Source: Oceanobacillus piezotolerans
Lineage (GTDB): Bacteria > Bacillota > Bacilli > Bacillales > Amphibacillaceae
NCBI RefSeq assembly: GCF_003665065.1
Contig: NZ_RCHR01000003.1
Coordinates: forward strand, 310,001 to 374,000
DNA: 64,000 nucleotides
Reading direction: 5' to 3'
Shown one piece after another: positions 26,900 through 35,744 of this stretch (position 1 is the stretch's first letter; each line of letters opens with the position of its first letter). Both the position numbers and the translations under genes were made by a program. The notes under the pieces were generated by a model. It had not been told where the DNA came from and made no database searches. It worked only from the letters and a program-made list of their open reading frames with translations.

Positions 26900-27214
26900 T
26901 TATTTAGAAGTGTATTTATGTGTAACAGGGTATTTCCGTCTTTTTAAAATAATTTGTTTAGTGGGTGAAATTAGATTAGGGATTGTTAATTCGTGCATAA
27001 AATACTCTGCACCATCTATATGGAAAATTCGATTTCCTTTATAACTAACTTTTTTTCCTTGCTCAATTAATTCTACTGATACTGCCTTAGTATATGTCTT
27101 TTCATCGGGATAATAAGCATTTATATGGATTGTAATACAGTCTTCATGCATACTTGATAGCCATTTAAGCCAATAAAATAAGATTAATAGAGTGATTTTT
27201 AGTAAAAGTAACAT
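26900..27214 (-). CDS. Hypothetical membrane-anchored protein, 104 aa
   Basis: The ATG at 27214 follows GGAGGG. One N-terminal transmembrane helix (about residues 2-20) precedes a small basic domain (YYPDEKTYTKAVSVELIEQG...ILKRRKYP). I do not recognise the family. The terminal region may be a small beta domain. A degenerate family B repeat separates it from dpaA upstream. Confidence 0.55.
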   Translation of the reverse strand: MLLLLKITLLILFYWLKWLSSMHEDCITIHINAYYPDEKTYTKAVSVELIEQGKKVSYKGNRIFHIDGAEYFMHELTIPNLISPTKQIILKRRKYPVTHKYTSK

Positions 27215-27227
27215 CTTTTCCCTCCTT

Positions 27228-27335
27228 ACTTTATCACGTATGAACTGGTGTAAAGCCTGCCTTTAAGAGACTAAACAGCTGAGGCAGCTGGTAATAGCCT
27301 GATTTATTCAACGTCCTGTGGGTCTCTCCTTTTGG
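27228..27335. repeat. Family B repeat, degenerate copy
   Basis: TATCACGTATGAACTGGTGTAAAGCC and the later CCTGATTTATTCAACG...GTGGGTC align loosely with the family B copies at 44457 and 46194. The 3' hairpin is not preserved, so this is a weak call. Confidence 0.35.
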
Positions 27336-27344
27336 TGTGCGCAT

Positions 27345-28232
27345 TCAATTAAGATGGGGGAACTGTTGATTTAATAACTGTAATAATACTTTTGCGATAA
27401 TTTTTCCTGCTGTTTTGGGAGCTGTTTTTCCAGGTATGCCTAATGCGTGGATCGCATTGATGCCTTTTTCTTTTGCGAATGAAAAATCTGTACCGCCTGG
27501 TTTTGAAGCTATATCAATAATAAGGGCAGAGGGGTGTACTTTTTGTAAAACGCGTTTGTTTAGGATGTGGGAAGGGATTGTGTTGATGCAAATTTGGGCA
27601 GAAGAGATAGTGTTTTCTATATCAGACAGCACAATAGCTTTAAGACCCATCTCTTCGATGCGAGCTATATGCTCAGTTTTCCTAGCAGCAACTGTTACAA
27701 TTGCTCCTATAGAGGAGAAGGTACGAGCAATCGTCAAACCAACTCTTCCAAAACCGAGTATTAGAACTTTGGATCCATGAATCGTAGTGTCTGTTTCTTC
27801 AATGGCTATTTTTAATGTTCCTTCAGCAGTCGGAATAGAATTATAGATAGCAATATCGTCCCTGTTAAACAGTGGAACCAACGAACGATCGGCATCCATG
27901 CATAAATCTTGTAAGTATGGGTTAGAAATACCAGTATAAATCACACATCGGGCTGGGGTTTTTAGAACAAGATCCTTTGTCAGGTTTATTGTATGTGTAG
28001 AATAGGTAGCTTCTATATTCCCGTTATGACCTGTTCCTGAAACCGGAAGTAAAATGGCATCTATTTCTTTTAATGGTACATCGTCTAGCTGACATAGGAT
28101 GATATCATGTTTATCAAGATGATCGTTAATTTCCTCATAACCAACTGCATAGACTCTAATCTCTTGACAGGCAATCGCCTTCATTAATTCCACGTAACGA
28201 TAATCGCCACCTAGAATAAGCATCTTTACCAT
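27345..28232 (-). CDS. dpaA: Dipicolinate synthase subunit A
   Basis: This 295-aa protein matches DpaA/SpoVFA, which with DpaB makes dipicolinic acid in the mother cell for the spore core. It has an N-terminal domain (LILGGDYRYVELMK) and a Rossmann NAD-binding domain (VLILGFGRVGLTIARTFSSIGA, about residues 153-174). It ends with GIPGKTAPKTAGKIIA. AAAGGTGG precedes the ATG. In B. subtilis dpaA is followed by dpaB, asd, dapG and dapA; here none of these follows, so DpaB must be encoded elsewhere or be absent. Confidence 0.9.
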   Translation of the reverse strand: MVKMLILGGDYRYVELMKAIACQEIRVYAVGYEEINDHLDKHDIILCQLDDVPLKEIDAILLPVSGTGHNGNIEATYSTHTINLTKDLVLKTPARCVIYTGISNPYLQDLCMDADRSLVPLFNRDDIAIYNSIPTAEGTLKIAIEETDTTIHGSKVLILGFGRVGLTIARTFSSIGAIVTVAARKTEHIARIEEMGLKAIVLSDIENTISSAQICINTIPSHILNKRVLQKVHPSALIIDIASKPGGTDFSFAKEKGINAIHALGIPGKTAPKTAGKIIAKVLLQLLNQQFPHLN

Positions 28233-28613
28233 TATTATTCCACCTTTCGCATTAACTAAACTTATATAATCCCTTTTTGGTTAGGTATTACGAGTTAACT
28301 GATGTCATACTTCGGCTTTATGCATTCGAGCGATCTTACAGATCTTAAGCAGGGACCAGCAGTCGGTAAGAGCTTCTTTCGGATAACTGCAATCAGGGAG
28401 GAAGAAAGAAAACCCAACACTGATTGACGTTTCTCTTCATTATATAGATTGATTATATTCGATATGACTACTTCCTATATTAGCAAATTTTTAGAAAAGT
28501 TAATATAGTAAACTGTCAAGATATGTATGCTAGTGGTATAATATCTATAACTTACTGCTTCATGCTTTATGAAGGATAGAGAAAGAGATTGCTTTAAATA
28601 GGGGGATTTTGAT
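28233..28613. other. Divergent intergenic region dpaA/rocB
   Basis: About 380 bases contain no recognisable gene. On the plus strand a TATAAT with an upstream TGG (extended -10) at 28537-28542 is the likely rocB promoter. I see no sigma-54 type GG-N10-GC element. Confidence 0.5.
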
Positions 28614-30227
28614 ATGGCAACATTATGGCAAACTCCTAATCAGTTAAGGTCTTTGCTGACGGAACTTGTAGGATGGAAAAGTGTTTCATTAACGGAAGGA
28701 GAGCGTCAATTTCCAGTGAAATTACAAGCCAAACTGCAAGATTTGGAATACTACCAAGCAAATCCGGATTATATTCGCTTGTATGATGCGGATAAAAGAA
28801 GAAAGTTCTTGACTGCTTTATATAAACACCCTAATGCGACCGATACCATTTGTATGATTAGTCATTTTGACACGGTAGGCACAGAGGAGTACGGAGACTT
28901 CGAAGCATTAGCAACATTGCCAGAGGATTTAACAAAAACATGGATGGAAGCCCAGGCTAAGCTACCTCCCGAAGTATTAGAGGATTTAATATCTGGAGAG
29001 TATTTATTTGGCCGTGGAGTCATGGATATGAAGATGGGTCTAGTCTATCATATGAGTTTAATTGAAAGAGCTAGTATGGAAGATTGGCCTATTAACCTAT
29101 TATTAGTTACTGTTCCTGACGAAGAAGTAAACTCAGCCGGAATGCGTGCGGCTATTCCGAAAATACTAGCAATGCAGGAAGAACACAAGCTTAGGGTTAC
29201 ACTCTTCCTTAACAGTGAACCTGTATTCTCAAATAATCCTAGTAACCATCATTACTTTATTTATACTGGTTCCATTGGGAAAATACTAGGTGCAGCTTTA
29301 TTTTATGGAAAGGAAACACATGCTGGAGAACCTCTTAGAGGATTGACATCTTCGTATATGGCTTCTTATTTAACCAAAGAAATGGAATGGAATGAAGCTT
29401 TTATTGAGGAGGTGTTAGGGGAAAAAACACCACTTCCAATAACATTACAACAAAGAGATTTAAGCCTGACTTACTCCACACAGACACCCTATCGCTCATC
29501 TGCTTTATATAACATTTTTATGATGAAGCGCAGTGCATCAGAGGTGTTTGATATTTTTGAGAAAGTTGCTAATGAAGCCGCTCGTAAATGTAATGAGGAT
29601 TACCAGCTGAAATGTAAAGCTTACGAGGTAACACCAATTGGAAATGTGAAGGTTTTGAAATATAAGGATTTACTAGAATATGCAACAAATAAACTAGGTA
29701 ATGATGCTATACAGGAAATGAAAGCGGATATATATTACCAAGAACAGTGGGACGATCGAGAGAAGGCGCTAAGAATAGCTGATCGATTAATGATTCATTG
29801 TCAGGAATTAGCGCCAGCAATTATCATTTTATTCGCACCACCTTATTATCCTGCTGTTAATTCGTCAGACAATGATTTGGTAAAAGAATGTACGGCATTT
29901 GTTAGTAAAACAGCACAAGAAAAATGTAAACTATCCATCCGTCAGGTCCATTATTTTAATGGGATTTGTGATTTAAGCTATGTAAATTACGAAGGGACGA
30001 AAGATGGCTGGTCAGCCTTTGAAGAAAATACACCAGTTTGGAATGACACTTATACAATACCTTTTAAAGAAATGCAGCAATTACAGGCTCCAGTGCTGAA
30101 TGTCGGTCCATTTGGCAAAGATCCACATAAGCGATCTGAACGTTTGCATATTAAGAGTGCGTTTGAGCAAACACCTGTTTTATTAGCAGAACTAATTAAG
30201 ATGTTAATCAATAGGAAGTCTGATTAA
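28614..30227 (+). CDS. rocB: Arginine utilisation protein RocB (M20-family)
   Basis: This 537-aa protein of the M20 metallopeptidase fold matches B. subtilis RocB. Visible motifs are SHFDTVG (metal-binding H and D), FGRGVMDMKMG and VTVPDEEVNSAGMRAA. RocB belongs to the arginine-degradation regulon, although its exact reaction is unsettled. No other roc genes are adjacent. AGGGGGA precedes the ATG. A very strong terminator follows. Confidence 0.88.
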   Translation: MATLWQTPNQLRSLLTELVGWKSVSLTEGERQFPVKLQAKLQDLEYYQANPDYIRLYDADKRRKFLTALYKHPNATDTICMISHFDTVGTEEYGDFEALATLPEDLTKTWMEAQAKLPPEVLEDLISGEYLFGRGVMDMKMGLVYHMSLIERASMEDWPINLLLVTVPDEEVNSAGMRAAIPKILAMQEEHKLRVTLFLNSEPVFSNNPSNHHYFIYTGSIGKILGAALFYGKETHAGEPLRGLTSSYMASYLTKEMEWNEAFIEEVLGEKTPLPITLQQRDLSLTYSTQTPYRSSALYNIFMMKRSASEVFDIFEKVANEAARKCNEDYQLKCKAYEVTPIGNVKVLKYKDLLEYATNKLGNDAIQEMKADIYYQEQWDDREKALRIADRLMIHCQELAPAIIILFAPPYYPAVNSSDNDLVKECTAFVSKTAQEKCKLSIRQVHYFNGICDLSYVNYEGTKDGWSAFEENTPVWNDTYTIPFKEMQQLQAPVLNVGPFGKDPHKRSERLHIKSAFEQTPVLLAELIKMLINRKSD

Positions 30228-30228
30228 C

Positions 30229-30289
30229 AAAAAATCAAAATAGCTATCATTCCGGATGAGAAGGGATGATAGCTATTTTGATTTTTTAC
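30229..30289 (+). terminator. Strong terminator after rocB
   Basis: A stem of more than 20 bp (AAAATCAAAATAGCTATCAT pairing with its complement) is followed by a T-run. Confidence 0.92.
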
Positions 30290-30576
30290 TTTAGTGAGGA
30301 TTCTTAGCAAACATAAATTTAATACAGCAAGTACAGGGGAAATTAATGCATTCGCTAACGAAAGTGGAGATGCAGTTTTTTTAACAGTATTTAAAATTCT
30401 TACTATTTGGCATGATTTGGTAGCAATTTTTAGTGATTCTAAATTATTTGACTTTCATCCATTTTAAAGATGATTAAACACGTCAAAACCAAGTTAAATC
30501 ACTTTGACGAACGAAAGCATTCTCGGTAAGCTAAATAGCGTAAACTAAATTGACAAAAGATTCAGGAGGTGAAAGC

Positions 30577-31110
30577 ATCACTATATCCGAAGCTATATCT
30601 AAATTAAAAATAACTTCAAAAGAGTACCATTTCCGTAAGCCAAAGAAAGAAGATGGAGCGGAAGTATGGGAACTAGTGAAGCATACTGGCAACCTTGACC
30701 TAAATTCGTCCTATAGTTACCTCATGTGGTGTGAAATTTTTTCAGATACGTCGATTGTCGTTGTGAGAAAAGAAACACAAAAGGTAGTTGGATTTATTTC
30801 TGGTTTTATTCATCCAGAACAACAAGACACGATATTTATTTGGCAAGTAGCTGTTCATGCATCGGAAAGAGGGAGAGGTCTTGCGACAAAAATGCTGCTG
30901 CAATTACTGGAACGTGACTACTGTGTAGATGTTCATTATGTGGAAGCAACTGTGGGACCTTCCAATACCCCATCCAAGAGATTGTTTTTAGGACTGGCCA
31001 GAAAATTTCAAACCAATTGGAAGATTAGTGACTATTTTAAGGCTGATGATTTTCCGAGTAAAGGCCATGAAGATGAACTATTGTTTAAAATTGGACCAAT
31101 TGAAAAATAA
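30577..31110 (+). CDS. ectA: Diaminobutyrate acetyltransferase EctA; ATC in start position
   Basis: The 177-aa GNAT enzyme acetylates L-2,4-diaminobutyrate, the second step of ectoine synthesis. Typical EctA stretches include WELVKHTGNLDLNSSYSYL, and acetyl-CoA binding is shown by ASERGRGLATKML. A perfect AGGAGGTGA ends seven bases before ATC at 30577, and no ATG, GTG or TTG lies near that distance. The only canonical start upstream is TTG 30550, which overlaps the ribosome binding site and has none of its own. Next genes are ectB and ectC. A TTGACG 17 bases before TAAGCT (about 30510) may be the promoter. Confidence 0.88.
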   Translation: MTISEAISKLKITSKEYHFRKPKKEDGAEVWELVKHTGNLDLNSSYSYLMWCEIFSDTSIVVVRKETQKVVGFISGFIHPEQQDTIFIWQVAVHASERGRGLATKMLLQLLERDYCVDVHYVEATVGPSNTPSKRLFLGLARKFQTNWKISDYFKADDFPSKGHEDELLFKIGPIEK

Positions 31111-31146
31111 ATATGTAATCATAAATAAATTATAAAGGATGAGTGG

Positions 31147-32424
31147 ATGTCAACCGCTATAATTAGCAACGATAAAATGGAAACATTTGAGAAATACGAA
31201 TCTGTAGTAAGAAGTTACAGCCGAGGCTGGCCAACGGTTTTTGAAAAAGCAAAAGGCTATAAAATCTGGGATGTAGATGGTAAGGAATTTATTGACTTTT
31301 TTGCTGGAGCTGGTGCGTTAAATTATGGCCATAATGATGATGTGATGCAAGAGAAACTAATTGAATATATTCGTAACGATGGGATTCTGCATAGCCTAGA
31401 CATGGGTACAACCCCTAGAAAAATGTTTCTTGAAGCATTTCAAGAAACCATACTCACCCCTCGTAACCTTCGTTATCAAATAATGTTCCCTGGGCCAACC
31501 GGTACCAATTCTGTTGAAAGTGCATTGAAAATTGCTAGAAAAGTTACCGGCCGGGATACGGTAATTAGTTTTACTAATGCCTTCCATGGAATGACAATTG
31601 GTTCGTTATCTGTAACTGGTAATTCCTTTAAACGCCATGGAGCTGGCGTGCCACTGCACCATTCTGTGTTTATGCCTTTTGATGAATATGCAGAAGACCA
31701 AGATTCCCTCGTATATCTAGAACGATTTTTAGAAGATAATGGCAGTGGCGTGGCGCTACCTGCAGCAATTATTTTAGAAACAGTTCAAGGAGAAGGCGGC
31801 ATTAATGCAGCTCGAATGGAATGGTTAAGAAAAATAGAAACGCTATGTAAACGCTGGGATATTCTATTAATCGTAGATGATGTGCAAGCTGGATGTGGAA
31901 GAACTGGTACATTCTTTAGTTTTGAGCCTGCCGGCATAAATCCTGATATTGTTTGCTTGTCTAAATCTATTGGTGGAATTGGATTGCCAATGGCAATTAC
32001 ACTTATTAAGCCGGAGTATGATAAATGGGGGCCTGGTGAGCATAATGGAACCTTCAGAGGGAACAATCTAGCATTTATCGGTGCAACGGAAGCATTACGC
32101 TACTGGGAGACAGACGACTTTTCTAATGAAATTAAGGCTAGTGCTGCCTTTATTCGGAGGCAGGTTGACTCTATTATCGATAGATTTCCAGAGTTAAAGG
32201 GAGAAGCACGGGGCAGAGGATTAATGCAAGGAATCGCTGTAAATGTAGAGGGACTTGCTAATGAAATATGTGCTGAAAGCTTTAATCGAGGCTTAATCAT
32301 TGAGACATCAGGACCTAACGATGAAGTTGTTAAATTCTTACCACCACTGATTATCGATCAAGTTGGATTAGAAAAAGGATTTGAGATATTAAATCAAAGC
32401 ATTAAACATGTTTTATCCAATTAA
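31147..32424 (+). CDS. ectB: Diaminobutyrate-2-oxoglutarate aminotransferase EctB
   Basis: This 425-aa class III PLP aminotransferase makes L-2,4-diaminobutyrate from aspartate semialdehyde, the first ectoine step. The cofactor-binding pattern [16 protein letters not shown], the [12 protein letters not shown] motif and the PLP lysine in [12 protein letters not shown] are visible. AAAGGATGAG precedes the ATG. It follows ectA by 36 bases. Confidence 0.95.
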   Translation: MSTAIISNDKMETFEKYESVVRSYSRGWPTVFEKAKGYKIWDVDGKEFIDFFAGAGALNYGHNDDVMQEKLIEYIRNDGILHSLDMGTTPRKMFLEAFQETILTPRNLRYQIMFPGPTGTNSVESALKIARKVTGRDTVISFTNAFHGMTIGSLSVTGNSFKRHGAGVPLHHSVFMPFDEYAEDQDSLVYLERFLEDNGSGVALPAAIILETVQGEGGINAARMEWLRKIETLCKRWDILLIVDDVQAGCGRTGTFFSFEPAGINPDIVCLSKSIGGIGLPMAITLIKPEYDKWGPGEHNGTFRGNNLAFIGATEALRYWETDDFSNEIKASAAFIRRQVDSIIDRFPELKGEARGRGLMQGIAVNVEGLANEICAESFNRGLIIETSGPNDEVVKFLPPLIIDQVGLEKGFEILNQSIKHVLSN

Positions 32425-32467
32425 AAGCATATATATAAGAACAATAAATGAAAAAGGGGCTAAGAAA

Positions 32468-32854
32468 ATGATTGTAAAATCTCTTGATGAAATTATCGGA
32501 ACAGAAGATCACACAAAGGGAGAAACTTGGGAAAGTCGTCGATTTATCCTGAAAAAGGATGGCGTTGGTTTTAGCTTAAACGATACGATTATTAAAGCTG
32601 GTACGGAGAGCTTCTTTTGGTATAAAAATCATATTGAAGCAGTCTATTGTATCGAGGGTGAAGGAGAGGTTGAAAAGATAGAAACTGGCGAGGTATGGCA
32701 ATTAAAACCAGGAAGCATGTATTTATTAAATGATCACGATAAGCACAAATTGCGAGCAAAGACAGAGATGCGTATGGTTTGTGTATTTAATCCACCATTA
32801 GTCGGAAAAGAAACACATAATGAAGAAGGATATTATCCATTGCTAACAGAATAA
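32468..32854 (+). CDS. ectC: Ectoine synthase EctC
   Basis: This 128-aa cupin enzyme closes the ring of N-acetyl-diaminobutyrate to form ectoine, a compatible solute. The start MIVKSLDEIIGTEDHT, the HIEAVYCIEGEGEVE strand pair and the tail NPPLVGKETHNEEGYYPL are typical. ATG 32468 follows AAAGGGG. No ectD hydroxylase or dedicated aspartokinase follows, so the product should be ectoine and not hydroxyectoine. The operon ends in a strong terminator. Confidence 0.96.
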   Translation: MIVKSLDEIIGTEDHTKGETWESRRFILKKDGVGFSLNDTIIKAGTESFFWYKNHIEAVYCIEGEGEVEKIETGEVWQLKPGSMYLLNDHDKHKLRAKTEMRMVCVFNPPLVGKETHNEEGYYPLLTE

Positions 32855-32878
32855 AGTGAAGCTTTTTAACCTGCGATA

Positions 32879-32931
32879 AAAATGAAAACAGAGAAAGCCT
32901 CTTAGAGCTTTCTCTGTTTTCATTTTTTTTT
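32879..32931 (+). terminator. Terminator of ectABC
   Basis: AATGAAAACAGAGAAAGC pairs with GCTTTCTCTGTTTTCATT, followed by a long T-run. Confidence 0.93.
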
Positions 32932-33022
32932 GACTTGCTACTACTGGACATACTGCACGATATCCATGTGTTTAAGTTCCTGACTCTAAAAATTTAAGAA
33001 TTTAAAAGTAGGGTACAGGCTT

Positions 33023-33259
33023 TTATATATTTAACTCCTCGGCTACGGCTATTTTTATTTTTTCAATACACTCTTCGGTTGTTTTTCCAAATATACGCTT
33101 GCCATTTACCATAGCGTACGGTCTCATCGCGCACATACCACAGTAATTCATGCACTCGTAACTCATTACAGCAACCTCAGGCTGGTCTTTAAATAATTCT
33201 TCTAATTCCTCGATGGATAATCCATTATAATCGCATATTTCAACAATGACAATTCCCAT
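33023..33259 (-). CDS. DUF1450 protein, YuzB-like
   Basis: This 78-aa thioredoxin-like small protein has the ECMNYCGMCAMRPYAMVNG motif typical of DUF1450/UPF0349 proteins such as B. subtilis YuzB. Its function is unknown; the Cys motif suggests redox or metal binding. I chose ATG 33259 because homology begins there. No strong ribosome binding site is visible for it or for the upstream ATG at 33292. Confidence 0.75.
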   Translation of the reverse strand: MGIVIVEICDYNGLSIEELEELFKDQPEVAVMSYECMNYCGMCAMRPYAMVNGKRIFGKTTEECIEKIKIAVAEELNI

Positions 33260-33339
33260 AATAAACACGCTTTCTAATAGTATTCTATCCATATAGCTTA
33301 CATGAAGGCCATTTGGAATACAAATAGTTGAATTTATGG

Positions 33340-33390
33340 CAGGTTAACTGGCTGGCTGTAAGACCCCTACTGAGCGATGTTTCACTTTAT
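33340..33390. repeat. Family B repeat, truncated copy
   Basis: CAGGTTAACTGGCTGGCTGTAAGACCCC (5' module) is joined directly to ACTGAGCGATGTTTCACTTTAT (3' module). The internal part of full copies is missing. The repeat's end supplies the stop codon of the DUF1801 gene at 33387. Confidence 0.55.
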
Positions 33391-33809
33391 GGATTTGGAT
33401 ATGTTTTTCTTAAGAATTCAATAGATTGAAGGATTAATTTTTTTAAAACCTCGGTGTCAATATCCGCTACTTTATTTATATAGACACAAGCTTTGCCTGT
33501 AGTATGTTTGCCGAAAGCCTTTAATAATTCCTCGCGCCTTTCATCACCTGTAGCAAAATACAAGCTGACTTTTGCTTTACGCGGAGAAAACCCTACTAAC
33601 GGTGCATCTCCTTCATGGCCAGTGGCATATTTATAATGATAAGAACCAAAACCAATAATGCTTGTACCCCACATTTTTGCCTGAAAGCCTGTTGTTTCTG
33701 TGAAAATATCAAGTAGTCGGTATGCATCTTCGCGTTTTTTTGGATTCTCTACACTTTCAATAAATTCGATAACACTACGATCATTTTCTTTTGTTTTAAG
33801 TTCGTACAT
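33387..33809 (-). CDS. DUF1801 domain protein
   Basis: This 140-aa protein has the pattern AKMWGTSIIGFGSYHYKYATGHEGD and GFSPRKAKVSLYFA, as in the DUF1801/YdhG family. The family is small, cytoplasmic and of unknown function. GGGGGAG precedes the ATG. Its stop codon falls in the end of a family B repeat. Confidence 0.75.
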   Translation of the reverse strand: MYELKTKENDRSVIEFIESVENPKKREDAYRLLDIFTETTGFQAKMWGTSIIGFGSYHYKYATGHEGDAPLVGFSPRKAKVSLYFATGDERREELLKAFGKHTTGKACVYINKVADIDTEVLKKLILQSIEFLRKTYPNP

Positions 33810-33916
33810 TTTTATACTCCCCCACTAAGATTAATTTGGTTATCAAGAATTTATCTACTGGCTTTTTCAGTAATTACAATCAATGGGGAGACATATGCCC
33901 CTCTAGATTGTAATTT

Positions 33917-35626
33917 TTACTTTGTCACTTGCAATTCTTGATATAAAATAGGAATCTGTTCATGACCGACAGGCTTACTAAAGAAATATCCCTGACCTTC
34001 ATGACATTGTTGTTGCTTTAAGTACTTTAATTGATGAGGAGTTTCAATTCCCTCTGCAATAATTCGGAATCGTAAATTTTTCCCCATGTTAATGATGGTA
34101 TTAACAATGATTTCCCCATCTGTATCCAAATCATCAATAAACGACTTATCAATTTTTAAAGTATCGATAGGGAGTTGTTTTAAGTAGCTTAAGGACGAAT
34201 ATCCTGTACCAAAATCATCAATAGATACTTTTATACCTAGTCCTTGAAGCTTCTGTAATGTCTTGGATACATTGGCAATTTCTAAAATGGTACCCTCTGT
34301 AATTTCAATTTCCAAATAAGATGCATCTAATTGAGTTTCATCAATAATTTGCTTTAAATCATCGATAAAGCTTTGTTCTTTGAATTGAATAGGGGAGACG
34401 TTCACCGATATTCTTTCAAGGAAAATTCCATTTTCTTGCCAACGTTTCATCTGATTGCATACTGTCCTCAATATCCACTTTCCTACTTCTATAATCTTTC
34501 CTGTTTTTTCTAAAATAGGGATAAATTCACCTGGGGAAACAGTTCCTAATTGTTTGTTCTTCCAGCGCAATAAGGCCTCCACACCAACAATATTATTTTT
34601 CTTTAAATTAATAAGTGGCTGGTATACAATATGAAACTCATTATTTATTAGAGCATTTTTTAACTCCAGTTCAATCAGCAAGCTTCGGTCCATATGAATT
34701 TTTTGGTTGTCCATGCTAAAGGAATAGTCATCGCCACCATTCTTCTTCACATGGTACATGGCGATGTTGGCTTCCTGCAGAGCTGATCGTATAAATTCCT
34801 TAGCATCATTTACTTTTGGATCATAAATTTTGCTGCTAATTCCAATACTTAATTTGATTGTCATTTCATGATGATCTACCTGCAGCGGTGCTCGACTTTG
34901 TTTTAAGATATTCCTTGCTATCTGTTCGATTTCTTTTTTATTTGTATTTTTTTCTAAGATGATTCCAAAGTTGTCCCCGTTTAATCTAATTAATAAGTCT
35001 GATTCTCTTATGCTATGTTTGATGCGCTTCGAGATTTGTTGTATAAGGGCATCTCCAACGTCATGGCCAAAATTATCATTGATTTTCTTAAATTGATCTA
35101 AGTTAAGGAATAAAATGGTCACCGAGTCATCAATCAAAAAGGAGTGGTTCTCCATCCATTTTATCAAATAATTTCGGTTCGGTAATTCAGTATTTGGATC
35201 CATGTACGCCATTTTTTCTAGACTTTGTTCGTATGTTTTTTGTTCGGTTATTTCGTAACTGATTGCTATGTATTGATATAATTTCTCATCGCTAATAAAT
35301 GGAATAATGGATGTGTCTGTCCAGTAGTATGTACCATCTTTCGCCTTGTTTTTCATTTCCCCGCGCCAAATCTTTCCGCTTTCTACTGTTTCCCTTATTA
35401 CATTATAAAAAGCAGGGAGATGGCAGTCAGCATTTAGCATTTTTACATTTTTTCCAATTAACTCATCCTGATTATACTTAGCTAGATGGCAAAATATTTC
35501 ATTAACAAAGTGAATCGTTCCTTCTTGATCAGTAATGGATACGGTGGCTGATTTGTTTAATGCTAGTGCTATATTCTGAAGTTTCTTAGGTGGTATCTCC
35601 AACTGTGATGTATATGTCACAAACAT
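33917..35626 (-). CDS. PAS-GGDEF-EAL signalling protein
   Basis: This 569-aa cytoplasmic protein is predicted to turn over cyclic-di-GMP. It has a PAS domain (about residues 15-130), a GGDEF domain (about 140-300) and an EAL domain (about 315-565). The GGDEF signature reads NGDNF, so cyclase activity is doubtful. The EAL domain keeps VGVEALLRW, the SVNVSPIQF region, ITEG, SIDDFGTGYSSL and the late EGIET. It is therefore most likely a phosphodiesterase with a sensory PAS and a GTP-binding regulatory GGDEF. No membrane segment is seen. Confidence 0.88.
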   Translation of the reverse strand: MFVTYTSQLEIPPKKLQNIALALNKSATVSITDQEGTIHFVNEIFCHLAKYNQDELIGKNVKMLNADCHLPAFYNVIRETVESGKIWRGEMKNKAKDGTYYWTDTSIIPFISDEKLYQYIAISYEITEQKTYEQSLEKMAYMDPNTELPNRNYLIKWMENHSFLIDDSVTILFLNLDQFKKINDNFGHDVGDALIQQISKRIKHSIRESDLLIRLNGDNFGIILEKNTNKKEIEQIARNILKQSRAPLQVDHHEMTIKLSIGISSKIYDPKVNDAKEFIRSALQEANIAMYHVKKNGGDDYSFSMDNQKIHMDRSLLIELELKNALINNEFHIVYQPLINLKKNNIVGVEALLRWKNKQLGTVSPGEFIPILEKTGKIIEVGKWILRTVCNQMKRWQENGIFLERISVNVSPIQFKEQSFIDDLKQIIDETQLDASYLEIEITEGTILEIANVSKTLQKLQGLGIKVSIDDFGTGYSSLSYLKQLPIDTLKIDKSFIDDLDTDGEIIVNTIINMGKNLRFRIIAEGIETPHQLKYLKQQQCHEGQGYFFSKPVGHEQIPILYQELQVTK

Positions 35627-35744
35627 AACCTCTTTCCTATTACTACCATGGTCCTATTTTTATTATACAATTTGTGGCAAGTACCGTAAATCTAAAAGTA
35701 GGAAATCCGGCTTAAAAGGGAAAGAGGTCAAGTTATAGGATGCC

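Noticed and set aside
28290-28400. Another family B repeat copy
   Set aside because: Only GTTAACTGATGTCAT resembles the 5' module; the rest does not align.
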